Source: Flavobacteriales bacterium
GTDB lineage: Bacteria > Bacteroidota > Bacteroidia > Flavobacteriales_F > PHOS-HE28
Length of the DNA: 64,000 nt
Assembly: GCA_016715995.1 (NCBI GenBank)
Contig: JADJXF010000008.1
Span: 1 to 64,000 of the forward strand
Reading direction: 5' to 3'
Positions 35,001 to 42,656 of this stretch are shown in pieces. The number at the start of each line of letters is the position of its first letter. Positions within the stretch are counted from its first letter, which is position 1. The notes under the pieces were generated by a model, which saw only the letters and a list, made by a program, of their open reading frames with translations, did not search any database and was not told the DNA's origin. A program made the position numbers and the translations under genes.

Positions 35001-37661
35001 CCCTCGAACATGCTCACCGGCACTGTAACGCCCGCCGGTGTAGTGGACCTGAGCGCCGCGTTGCCGATCAGTGGCGCCGATCGGCCCTTCAACCTCATTA
35101 CGATCCAGTTCCTGGACCCCGCTGGCGTGTACAGCGCGCCACTCACCAAGGCCTTCGCCCTTACCCATGGATTGGTAAGCGGATACCGCTACTGGGTGAA
35201 CGACGACCCCACGACCATGCAGACCGTGACGGTGTCACCTGTGGAGTTGCTTGATCTGACTTCTCCCCTGGCCATTGGCATCGCGGACCGGACGTTCAAC
35301 ATACTCACCATCCAATTCCGTGATGAAGGAGGGATCTTCAGTGTGCCTTACACGACCACCTTCGTCCGGAGCACAGGCCCCATTGTGGAGTACGAGTACT
35401 GGATCGACGACGTCATCGCCAACCGCGTGGCCGGCAATGTCGGACCCGCGGACGTGGCGGACCTGATCGATGATCTCCCCACATCCGCACCTCCTGGTCC
35501 GCATGTCTTCACCATTCGTTTCCGCGGCGAGAGCGGCGCGTGGTCCGTGCCCTTGACCACCAATTTCATCTCGAACATGGTGGTATACGACTGCCCGGAC
35601 CTCGAAGCCAATATCGGCGATGCGTGCGATCCCGGACCTGGATTCGAGAATGGTGAGGTGACCGAAGCATGCGTATGTGAAGGCACGCCGATCATCGTCT
35701 ACGACTGCCCGGCCTTGGAAGCCAACATCGGCGATGCGTGCGATGCAGGTCCCGGCTTCGAGAATGGTGAGGTGACCGAAGCATGCGTATGTGAAGGCAC
35801 GCCGATCATCGTCTACGACTGCCCGGCCTTGGAAGCCAACATCGGCGATGCGTGCGATGCAGGTCCCGGCTTCGAGAACGGCGAGGTGACCGCCGAGTGT
35901 GAATGCGTGGGCGATCCGATCATCGTGTTCGACTGCCCTGCTCTGGAAGCCAACATCGGTGATGCGTGTGATCCCGGACCAGGCTTCGAGAACGGTGAGG
36001 TGACCGAAGCCTGCATGTGCGAAGGCACCCCGATCATCATCTACGACTGCCCAGCGTTGGAGGCCAACATCGGCGATGCGTGCGATCCCGGACCTGGATT
36101 CGAGAACGGTGAGGTGACCGAAGCCTGCGTTTGCGAAGGCACCCCGATCATCATCTACGACTGCCCAGCCTTGGAGGCCAACATCGGCGATGCGTGCGAT
36201 CCCGGACCTGGATTCGAGAACGGTGAGGTGACCGAAGCCTGCATGTGCGAAGGCACGCCGGTGGTAACCTGCACCACCGCCCTGGAGTTCGACTTCACGA
36301 TGGACAGCGAGAGCCAGATGAACTGGGAGATCCGCGAGGATGGCACCAACGACCTGATGCAGAGCGGCAGCACCCTCCTGGGCCCAAACGAACTGGAACT
36401 GCCCACCTGCCTGCCCAACGGCTGCTTCCACCTGATCGTGACCGACGCACAGGGCGATGGCATCGCCGGTGGCGGCTACGTGCTGCGCCTGGATGGCAGC
36501 TCGCAACCGTACAACCGCATCATCGACAACCGCAACAACTACGCAGGGGTGAACCCCAGCCAGGTGAGCGGACCGCCAGTGAGCAGCAACGCCTTCTGCA
36601 TCCCCATGAGCGCCGAGCGGCTGATCTTCACCAGCTGCGACAAACTGGATTGGAAGTCGGGTCCATGCGGCTATGAGTACATAGTGGCCAACTCGAACCC
36701 TACCGTAACGGCGGCTTACTCGTCAACCAACGGCACCCACGGCTACGAGATGTGGTGGTTCAATCCCAATGGCGGCTACAGCTTCCGCAGGACCCAGTTC
36801 CACAACACGGCGAACGGCATGGCAGCCAGCAGCACCCGCGCGTGCCACTTCAAGCTGAATAGCTGGAGCGGCAACCAGCTCACTGATGGCGTGCTCTACA
36901 ACGTGAAGGTGCGCGCAATCATCGCGGGCAACCCGACCGCGTGGGGTCCCGCATGCCGCATGAAAATCGATCAAGCAGCGTCCGAGTGCCCAAAGACCAA
37001 ATTGCACGACATCCCGGGCGAGAGCGTATTCAGCTGCGGCGCCACGCGCGCGATCGCGAGCAATGTGCTGGTGCATGCCCGTCCGGTGCGCCGCATGCTG
37101 GCCAATTGCAGCTGGCAGAACGCCAACCGCTACCAGTTCCGCTTCCGCGTGCCCGGCCAGCCTGGGCTCACTGTTACCAAGACCAGCAACACGAACCAGT
37201 ACTTCGTGAACACCGCTGGCCTGATCTGCGGAACGGTCTACGAAGTGGATGTGCGCGCCAGCTTCACCAACGGAAGCTCGTGGTGCGCCCCCAATGGCGC
37301 GGCCCCATGGGGCGATGTGTGCCAGCTCATCACCGTGGCCTGCAACGCCCAAGGCGGCAACCAGAACATGGTGGAGGATGCTTCGACAGGATCCGCATCG
37401 GAACTCCGCATGTACCCGAACCCGAACCGCGGCGACCAGCTCTTCCTGAGCATCGAGCAGCTGGAGGAAGACGTGCGCACGGTAAGCGTGGACATCTTCG
37501 ACGGCTTCGGCAAGCGTGTGAGCGCACGTACAATCGCTGTTCAGGGCGGCTTCCTCAACACGGTGGTCGAGCTCAACGGCGAACTGGCCACCGGCATGTA
37601 CCTGGTGAACATCACCGCCGGTGACAAGGTGTACACCGAGCGCCTGGTGATTCAGCCGTAA
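32034..37661 (+). CDS. Giant SBBP-repeat T9SS surface protein
   Basis: 1875 residues. Signal peptide MDPIKRLLACALVALAAPCA. A DUF7948-like N-terminal domain (about 40-275) opens PLSFEENKGQVRTIDG and includes YPGIDWVVYTTE. SBBP propeller repeats fill about 280-730 (VKFDGNGVRQWATYYGGSHN, GNVYLSG). Then come an Ig-like domain shared with the gene at 4864 (733-835), an Asp-rich DEDGDGYGSP segment, four 69-residue GYRYW repeats (about 910-1183), six 38-residue Cys repeats (1184-1411) and the shared C-terminal module with its T9SS tail. The whole is in one frame, unlike the related genes at 4864, 11240 and 50778. It is probably an adhesive or structural surface protein; no enzyme motif is visible. 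The start at 32034 is preferred to 31977 because it begins the signal peptide. Confidence 0.88.
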   Translation: MDPIKRLLACALVALAAPCAWAHSPAAPGSPHAVPAALPASPLSFEENKGQVRTIDGTAAPEVRYRLTQGNTQLFLLANGIAYQFSRTHYPEGYAELAADTRHDHEKQAQLDAMTEQIRLETFRMDMRLDGASTNARITTEGRSSDYTQYYNHDALDVHSYTKVTYHEVYPGIDWVVYTTEARHPGASSGVKYDFVVRPGADPNLIRLRFEHHEELELDAKGDPTLANRMGHITEQRPVSFQDGAEVATRFVLEGDLLRFELDGYDRSKALTIDPELIWGTYYGGIQMQQGGNCATDGSGNVYFSTWGVENGLASGGYQNVYAGGFDALLVKFDGNGVRQWATYYGGSHNDYEGGLAVDGNGNVFLSGGTLSTSGIAHNGHQMAHGGQGDLFLVKFNSDGLRQWATYYGGSGYELYGRCATDGNGNVYLASIVGNSIGLTSGGFQNVHGGGSDALLVKFSPDGIRQWATFYGGSGSEWWANCAADASGNVYLSGHTNSTSGIASGGHQLNYGGGEYDLFLVKFSPSGSRIWASYYGGSVHENAGGCAVDADGNVFLSGVTNSTSGIASGGHQNSFAGAGNPGGVIISHSGGFGGGDALLVKFNGAGVRQWATYYGGSHSELIGVCSTDPEGNIYLAGNTVSASGIAFEGYMMTYSGTQDGYVVKFSPDGSREWGTYYGGNSHDLIEACAAAPGNVVYLAGWTMSSSGMAVNGHQNSDPGPQQNGCLAKIGTYTPDELTTGSISGSPFCEGAACLVPFTAADIFNAGNIFTAQLSDGTGSFDAPVEIGTLTGTTSGTINATIPLGTPLGTGYRIRVIASDPATEGSENPNDLAVSNMMTWYPDEDGDGYGSPTGSLETCAVQAGYVQNNADDCPTVFGLIGSPCDDEDATTENDVITEECECEGISVLPIITGYRYWFDDDIANAVTTTVDPVDELLIEEAFLADGLDGGLRRVSVQAQDNMGYWSSPQTSLFARVDAVVSGYRYWVNDDPSNMLTGTVTPAGVVDLSAALPISGADRPFNLITIQFLDPAGVYSAPLTKAFALTHGLVSGYRYWVNDDPTTMQTVTVSPVELLDLTSPLAIGIADRTFNILTIQFRDEGGIFSVPYTTTFVRSTGPIVEYEYWIDDVIANRVAGNVGPADVADLIDDLPTSAPPGPHVFTIRFRGESGAWSVPLTTNFISNMVVYDCPDLEANIGDACDPGPGFENGEVTEACVCEGTPIIVYDCPALEANIGDACDAGPGFENGEVTEACVCEGTPIIVYDCPALEANIGDACDAGPGFENGEVTAECECVGDPIIVFDCPALEANIGDACDPGPGFENGEVTEACMCEGTPIIIYDCPALEANIGDACDPGPGFENGEVTEACVCEGTPIIIYDCPALEANIGDACDPGPGFENGEVTEACMCEGTPVVTCTTALEFDFTMDSESQMNWEIREDGTNDLMQSGSTLLGPNELELPTCLPNGCFHLIVTDAQGDGIAGGGYVLRLDGSSQPYNRIIDNRNNYAGVNPSQVSGPPVSSNAFCIPMSAERLIFTSCDKLDWKSGPCGYEYIVANSNPTVTAAYSSTNGTHGYEMWWFNPNGGYSFRRTQFHNTANGMAASSTRACHFKLNSWSGNQLTDGVLYNVKVRAIIAGNPTAWGPACRMKIDQAASECPKTKLHDIPGESVFSCGATRAIASNVLVHARPVRRMLANCSWQNANRYQFRFRVPGQPGLTVTKTSNTNQYFVNTAGLICGTVYEVDVRASFTNGSSWCAPNGAAPWGDVCQLITVACNAQGGNQNMVEDASTGSASELRMYPNPNRGDQLFLSIEQLEEDVRTVSVDIFDGFGKRVSARTIAVQGGFLNTVVELNGELATGMYLVNITAGDKVYTERLVIQP
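35583..36266 (+). repeat. Six tandem 114-bp (38-residue) Cys-rich coding repeats
   Basis: Units start at 35583, 35697, 35811, 35925, 36039 and 36153. Each reads roughly VYDCPALEANIGDACDPGPG followed by FENGEVTEACVCEGTPII, with four Cys per unit. Units 2 and 3 are nearly identical in DNA. Confidence 0.95.
36267..37661 (+). repeat. Shared C-terminal module, copy 3 (most diverged)
   Basis: Same order of motifs as copies 1, 2, 4 and 5 (CTTALEFDF, GDGIAGGGYVLRL, YEMWWFNPNGGYSFRR, LRMYPNPNRGDQL) but with many more differences in DNA and protein. Confidence 0.85.
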
Positions 37662-37680
37662 GGCACTACTCCATTCTTTG

Positions 37681-37712
37681 GGAAAGCCCTCCGGTCCGCC
37701 GGGGGGCTTTCC
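37681..37712 (+). terminator. Hairpin terminator after the SBBP gene
   Basis: GGAAAGCCC (from 37681) pairs with GGGCTTTCC (to 37712), with additional CCGG pairing inside. Confidence 0.75.
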
Positions 37713-37785
37713 TGTTCAGGACCAAGCCCTCCCGCGTTACTAACACCTGTTGAGAAATCGGCCATTCCAGCGGGACGGACCCGCC

Positions 37786-37793
37786 TACTTTCA
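37786..37793 (+). promoter_or_regulatory. Possible -7 box (TACTTTCA) for the SMC operon
   Basis: TAnnTTTG-like box 53 bases before the start of the MukF/JetA-like gene, leaving room for the leader hairpin at 37807-37835. Confidence 0.4.
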
Positions 37794-37806
37794 CCGGCTG
37801 TAAAGG

Positions 37807-37835
37807 GGTCCGTTCCATCGCAGGACGGACCTTTT
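37807..37835 (+). promoter_or_regulatory. Leader hairpin with T-run before the SMC operon
   Basis: GGTCCGT (37807-37813) pairs with ACGGACC (37825-37831), followed by TTTT. It looks like an intrinsic terminator inside the leader, so an attenuator is possible. A further ACGGACCC at about 37774-37781 could pair with the left arm instead. Confidence 0.45.
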
Positions 37836-37846
37836 CGCAACCACCG

Positions 37847-39070
37847 ATGCAGATCGCGCCGAAACGCTTCTTCGACTTCTGCGCCAGCCACGTGCCCTTG
37901 CTGCACGCCATCGCCACCAAGCCTGGTGATGTGAGCGAGGCGCAGGTACGCCAGCTCATCCGCACCTTCAGCGACACCGCCGAGGAGCTGCCCGAAACCA
38001 CTTGGCAGCGCCTGTTGGAACTGGGCGTCCTGATGCCGTTGGAAGAAGGAAGCGCGCACTACGTGATGGCGCAACCCCTGCACGCGTTGATCGAGTACCT
38101 CCACGATGACGCGCTGCCCACCAGTCCGGAGATCATCCAAGGATATACCGCCGCGCTTGAGAGCGCCCGCAAGCGCATCGTCACCGGCGTGGCCGCCTTC
38201 GACGCATTGAGCGTGGCCCTCGCCGCGAGCGAGATTGATCACACCCTGCGTCGCGTGCAGGAGGATCTCAATGCCACGCACCGCGCCGTGATGGCGGAAG
38301 TGGGACGGTACAAGGCCGACCGCAGCAGCGTGAGCGTACGGGAGCGCTACATGCGCATCGTGCGGCTGATGGACCAGTTCGTGCATCCGCTGGTGGAGAT
38401 CGTGCGCGTGGATGGCCTGCTGGTGGGCACATTGAACGAACTGGATGCCGCGCTTTCCTCCGCACGCGAGGCCGGCGTGTTCATGGAACTCGCATCGGTG
38501 CTGCGCAACGAGCGGCAGATCCGCGTGCTGCGCCGCCGTGCCATCCATACGCTCAACGAGAGCCGGAAAGAACTGCAGCCACTGTATGATGTGCTGCGCC
38601 GCTCCTCCTCCATCGCCCATGGCGCCTCGCTGGCCCTTGGTCGCCTGCGCCCCATGAAGCTGGAGGACTGGGTCTCGAACTACGTGCCCCAAGCAGATCG
38701 CGCAACGGTAGAATGCCCGCCGACGGACGCGGTGCTGAGGCGCACCATCCATGACGTGGTGGCTCATCCGCCGCAACAGCCGCCGCCGCTGAGCATGGAG
38801 GAGAACCGCGAGACCCCAGCGGACTACGTGCGGCTGCTCTGGTTGAACGCCCTGCCCGACGCGCTCCGTTCCGAGCTTCCGGTGAAGGACCTCACGGGCT
38901 GGCTCGTTAAGAGCTTCCCCGAGAAAGGCACTGCCGATGCCCTCCTCGGCCTGAGCAAATTGCTCTTCGACCCCGACCTGCAAGTCTCCTTCAAGCACGC
39001 GAAGGCCAAGGCCTACCGCACCCGCGATGGTGTGCTGGAGGCCACCACCATCAGCATCTCCAAGCCATGA
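37847..39070 (+). CDS. MukF/JetA-like kleisin-type subunit of an SMC complex
   Basis: 407 residues, start MQIAPKRFFDFCASHVPLLH. The N-terminal 90 residues look like a winged-helix region (VRQLIRTFSDTAEELPETTW, ALIEYLHDDALPTSPEIIQG). The middle is a long helical segment with coiled-coil character (about 95-260: LRRVQEDLNATHRAVMAEVG, LRNERQIRVLRRRAIHTLNE). A C-terminal globular part follows. I assign it mainly from context: it is gene one of a three-gene set whose second product is small and MukE-like and whose third is an SMC-type ATPase, the order of Wadjet jetABC and Mks operons. It overlaps the next gene by four bases. Sequence similarity to a particular JetA family cannot be checked here. 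Confidence 0.6.
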   Translation: MQIAPKRFFDFCASHVPLLHAIATKPGDVSEAQVRQLIRTFSDTAEELPETTWQRLLELGVLMPLEEGSAHYVMAQPLHALIEYLHDDALPTSPEIIQGYTAALESARKRIVTGVAAFDALSVALAASEIDHTLRRVQEDLNATHRAVMAEVGRYKADRSSVSVRERYMRIVRLMDQFVHPLVEIVRVDGLLVGTLNELDAALSSAREAGVFMELASVLRNERQIRVLRRRAIHTLNESRKELQPLYDVLRRSSSIAHGASLALGRLRPMKLEDWVSNYVPQADRATVECPPTDAVLRRTIHDVVAHPPQQPPPLSMEENRETPADYVRLLWLNALPDALRSELPVKDLTGWLVKSFPEKGTADALLGLSKLLFDPDLQVSFKHAKAKAYRTRDGVLEATTISISKP

Positions 39071-39639
39071 ACGAGCTCCCGTACGTCAAGGACATCTTCG
39101 ACAAGCTGCGCCAAGGCGCGTACATCACGCATGAGCAGGGCACCTTGCACGGTCCCCTCACTGAGCGCCACGAGGCCTATGCGGAATACTTCAAGCCGCT
39201 GGGCCTCGATCTGGTTCGCCACCCGCGCGACTTCTTCTATTTCCGCACGGAGACGGCTGAGGGCACGCCACCTCCGGCGAGCCTGCCGCCCATCACGGTC
39301 TTCTGCTTCATCCTCATCGAGGCCACCGCCAACGAAGGGCGCCCCGTGGAGGAGTACCTGCTCACCGAGCGCTTCAGCATCACTGGGCTGCCGCACCTCG
39401 CCCTGGACCGGTATAAGGCGCACCTGAAGGCCGTTGGCATCGACGATGAGGCCTCCTTGCGCAAAGTGGTGAAAAGCATGGCGCGTCTGGGTTGGGCCGA
39501 GTACTTCCCGGACGACACGTTCCGATTCCTGCGGCCCTTCCACCGCGTATTCGACAAATGCCAGGAGATCAGCAACGCCGCCGAGCAGGAGGCCCGCGAG
39601 GTGCTGAAGACCGACGACATCAATCCCGAAATGAACTGA
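39067..39639 (+). CDS. MukE/JetB-like KITE subunit of an SMC complex
   Basis: 190 residues, start MNELPYVKDIFDKLRQGAYI. Size, acidic character and a winged-helix-like arrangement (REAYxEYFxxLGLDL-type N-terminal part; LRKVVKSMARLGWAEYFPDD; TFRFLRPFHRVFD) fit the MukE/MksE/JetB group. These dimerise and bridge the kleisin. Family members commonly begin with a segment covering the last residue of a neighbouring winged helix, as HEAYAEYFKPLGLDLVRHPR does here. The ATG overlaps the upstream stop and the downstream ATPase follows after 16 bases, so equal expression of all three subunits is likely. Confidence 0.6.
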   Translation: MNELPYVKDIFDKLRQGAYITHEQGTLHGPLTERHEAYAEYFKPLGLDLVRHPRDFFYFRTETAEGTPPPASLPPITVFCFILIEATANEGRPVEEYLLTERFSITGLPHLALDRYKAHLKAVGIDDEASLRKVVKSMARLGWAEYFPDDTFRFLRPFHRVFDKCQEISNAAEQEAREVLKTDDINPEMN

Positions 39640-39655
39640 CCGAAAAGGCAGCATC

Positions 39656-42373
39656 ATGCAACTAGGACCGACCAAGCTCATCGCCATCCGTTCCGGCAGC
39701 TACGACTACGCCGAGATCGAGCTCGGCGATTCCATCCAACTCGTTGGGCCGAACAACGCTGGTAAGACCACGCTGATTAACACCCTGCAATTCCTCTACC
39801 TCGACCACCGGAACCAGATGGTCTTCGGTGACCACGACATGGAGGCCACGCGCGAGTACTACTTCCCCGATCACTACAGCTACCTGCTGTTCGAGTGCGA
39901 GGGACCACGCGGCACATACATGATCGGCTGGCGCGGACAGAGCCGGGCCAGCGGGGGTGACCCCGTCCGTTTCACTTACGACGGGGGCTACGACGTAAGC
40001 GACTACCTCACTGAGGACGGCCGCGTGGCTGAGCCCAAGCACGTGCTGACCAAGCTCGGCGGCAAGCAATACCGGGAGCTGAAGGAGCCGCAGCTGCACC
40101 GCGAGGCCATCCTCGTGGCCACCAAGGGCGATAGCAACGGACTGGGGGTGGTGAGCCTCACAGAGAATGAGCGCTATGCGCACTTCAAGGAGGTGCTGAA
40201 GAACCTGCTCAGCCTGCGCAGCATCGACCAACACGAGATGAAGCGCAGCCTGCTTATGCTCGCTAGCATCCCGCCCAACAAGCCCGCATTGGAGGCGAAC
40301 CGACTGATGACCGAGGAGTTCGAGCGCATCCGCGACCGCCGTCTCAAGCTCAACACGCTGAAGAGCGAGCAGGAACGCCTGCGCACCTACATCCAGCGCA
40401 GCGAGGTGCGCATGGTGCTCGAAGGCCGCCTCGCCGCCGTGCATGCGGAACTGATGGAGAAGCGGCGCAAGGCCAATGATCACAACAAGAATGTGAAAGA
40501 GGCCATCGTGGCCAAGCAGGAGCTGCTGGAGCAGGAGAAGCAAGGAACGGCCGCCGGCCTGCAGAGCCTCGACGACCGCATCGCCGAGCTCGCTGGCATG
40601 AAGGGCCGCCTCGAAGGGGACCTGCATCGCATCGCGGAGATGGGCAAGGGCCTGGAGGAGTTCTCCGAGACGCTCGAGCGCGAGGCGCTGGCCAACGCCA
40701 AGGAGCGACTGGCTGCGCTGGACCGCCGCTTGGGCAACGCCCAGCTCGCGGACCGCGCCCGCACCGAGCGCAGCCTCGCCGAGGCCAAGGCCCGCGTGGC
40801 TGGCACTGAGAAAGCCATCTCCGGCTTCGACCATGCGCTGATCACCACGCTTCGCGGATCGCTTGATGAGGATGCCTTGCACGGCCTCTCCCGCCTGTTC
40901 AATGTGGAGCTGCTGAAGCAGCCCGTGGAGAAGGGCGGCGTGGAGATCAAGAAGCGCAAGCAAGTGGATGCGCTGCTGAAGCAGATGGCCGCCCACATCA
41001 AGGAGGGTCGCTATGCGGATGAACTCCTGAGCATTCCGCTGCCCGATAACAGCAGCGCGTGGAAGGAGCTCGTGGACGTGAAGGCGCTGAAGAAGGCCCT
41101 CGCCGATCAGAAGGCGGAGCTCCTGCGGCTGCAAGAGCTGATGGCCGCGATCGAGAACCGCGACCAGCTCGCCGGAGAGCGCGAGGCCGCGCAGCAGGAA
41201 TGCGACAAGCGCCTCGACACCTTGAACCTCTGGGAGCGCCTGCAGCGCGAACGCAAGGACGAGCCGCACCTGCAGAAGCGACTGGCCGACCTGAACAAGG
41301 AGAAGCAGAAGTGCGAGGCGCAGCGTCAGGAGACCCGCCAGAAACTCGATGAGCTGAGCGTGAAGCTTTTCGAGCAGCGCACGGCGCTCAACAAGGAGGA
41401 CGAGCGCTTCAACCGCTTGCTCCGCCTGCTGGAGCAGTGCGCGCCGCCGCCGGTGCCGGAGGCGAAGCTCACGGATCCGATGGCCGTGCCCACCGATGCC
41501 GAGGACGCCATCGCGCTCTACCTCAAGCTCACTGGTGAGCACAAGGACCTGAGCCGCGAGATGGACGGCCTGCGCTCGAAGATCGAGAACGTGCTGAAGG
41601 GCGACATCATCGGCGCTACGGAGGCGGACACCATCCGCCTGATGATGGAGCAGCTCGATGGCCTCCCCACCTTCGAGGAGGCGCTGCGCAAGGATTGGGA
41701 CAACTACCTGCACCTGCTGCGCGCCAACTTCGCCAATGTGCTCAATGGGCTGCACGACATCCGCAGCGCCGCCGAGCAGCTCAACCGCCGTTTCAGCACG
41801 GTGAGCGTGAGCAACCTGGAGAGCCTGCGCATGGAAGTGATGGAGCAGAGCGATCTGGTGGAGCCGCTGAAGGAACTGGCCGAGACCGACCACACCGGAC
41901 TCTTCGACGACAGCAAGAAGCTCGATGCCGCCTACCAGAGCTTCCGCAACAAGCTCAGCGAGCGCATCACGCTCAACTACAGCGACCTCTTCACCCTGCG
42001 CTTCTCGGTCGCGCTCAAGGGCGGCCGTGTGCATAGCTACGACAACCTGCAGGTGGAATCGCACGGCACGGCCATCACCATCAAGGTGCTCTTCAACCTG
42101 CTGGTGCTGCGCAGCATGCTCAAAGAGGATCCCAAGGACCGCACGCCGCTCTCAAGGGTGCCCTTCTTCCTCGATGAGGTGCACAGCTTGGACGCCGTTA
42201 ACCGCAAGGCCGTGCTCACCATGGCGCGCGACCTCGGCTTCATGGCCATCACCGCCGCGCCCGAACCCGTGAGCGAGGTGGACGCTCTCTACTTCCTACG
42301 TCCGCAGAACGGCCGCCTGGTAGTGCGCAACGAGCTGCGCGTAGGTGTGAAGTACGACGAGGTGCCGGCGTAA
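39656..42373 (+). CDS. MukB/JetC-like SMC-type ATPase
   Basis: 905 residues. Walker A GPNNAGKTT is at 31-39, close to the N-terminus as in MukB, MksB and JetC. A first coiled coil spans about 215-375 (KSEQERLRTYIQRSEVRMVL, LEREALANAKERLAALDRRL). A hinge-like stretch lies at about 380-470 and a second coil at about 475-600 (LADQKAELLRLQELMAAIEN). The C-terminal ATPase lobe has Walker B VPFFLDEVHSLD (about 835). The signature region before it reads VESHGTAITIK, far from LSGGQ. With 905 residues it is smaller than MukB (about 1480). It should load on DNA with the two preceding subunits, either for chromosome folding or for plasmid/phage defence. JetD, the nuclease of Wadjet, is absent nearby. 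Confidence 0.72.
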   Translation: MQLGPTKLIAIRSGSYDYAEIELGDSIQLVGPNNAGKTTLINTLQFLYLDHRNQMVFGDHDMEATREYYFPDHYSYLLFECEGPRGTYMIGWRGQSRASGGDPVRFTYDGGYDVSDYLTEDGRVAEPKHVLTKLGGKQYRELKEPQLHREAILVATKGDSNGLGVVSLTENERYAHFKEVLKNLLSLRSIDQHEMKRSLLMLASIPPNKPALEANRLMTEEFERIRDRRLKLNTLKSEQERLRTYIQRSEVRMVLEGRLAAVHAELMEKRRKANDHNKNVKEAIVAKQELLEQEKQGTAAGLQSLDDRIAELAGMKGRLEGDLHRIAEMGKGLEEFSETLEREALANAKERLAALDRRLGNAQLADRARTERSLAEAKARVAGTEKAISGFDHALITTLRGSLDEDALHGLSRLFNVELLKQPVEKGGVEIKKRKQVDALLKQMAAHIKEGRYADELLSIPLPDNSSAWKELVDVKALKKALADQKAELLRLQELMAAIENRDQLAGEREAAQQECDKRLDTLNLWERLQRERKDEPHLQKRLADLNKEKQKCEAQRQETRQKLDELSVKLFEQRTALNKEDERFNRLLRLLEQCAPPPVPEAKLTDPMAVPTDAEDAIALYLKLTGEHKDLSREMDGLRSKIENVLKGDIIGATEADTIRLMMEQLDGLPTFEEALRKDWDNYLHLLRANFANVLNGLHDIRSAAEQLNRRFSTVSVSNLESLRMEVMEQSDLVEPLKELAETDHTGLFDDSKKLDAAYQSFRNKLSERITLNYSDLFTLRFSVALKGGRVHSYDNLQVESHGTAITIKVLFNLLVLRSMLKEDPKDRTPLSRVPFFLDEVHSLDAVNRKAVLTMARDLGFMAITAAPEPVSEVDALYFLRPQNGRLVVRNELRVGVKYDEVPA

Positions 42374-42656
42374 GGAGAGTACGACCGAACACTATGAACA
42401 GCCTTGGCCATTGCTGGTCGGGGCTGCGCGAATCAGTATGCACGTAGGCTTCGCAAATCCCCTATCACGCTGGATGGGTTCGCAAGAAAGGGTTACTTGG
42501 TGAGCATAAGCGCCGACAGCCGGCGCTTCACTGAGTTACTGGCAATACACCTTAAGGTCCGCCGCGTGTTTGCACATCAGCGAAGGCCCTGCGATGAACG
42601 GGCATTCCACATTCCCAGACGCGCATGTCTGGCAATCACCGACCTTGGTTGGGCAA
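42374..42656. other. Intergenic region after the SMC operon
   Basis: The first about 50 bases include a weak hairpin (AGCC at 42400 with GGGGCT ending 42425) that matches the better terminator at 49994-50023. The remainder shows no RNA gene. ACCTTGG just upstream of 42657 could be part of a promoter for the CHAT gene. Confidence 0.4.

Noticed and set aside
35583..36266. CRISPR-like or satellite repeat
   Set aside because: The 114-bp units are inside one open frame and encode a clear Cys-rich repeat.
39662..42064. 800-codon open frame on the minus strand
   Set aside because: It is the antisense shadow of the SMC ATPase gene; its composition (Leu/His/Gln/Ala-rich) has no domain character.
37847..42373. 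Complete Wadjet defence system
   Set aside because: The JetD nuclease is not present nearby, so the operon is described only as JetABC/MukFEB-like.
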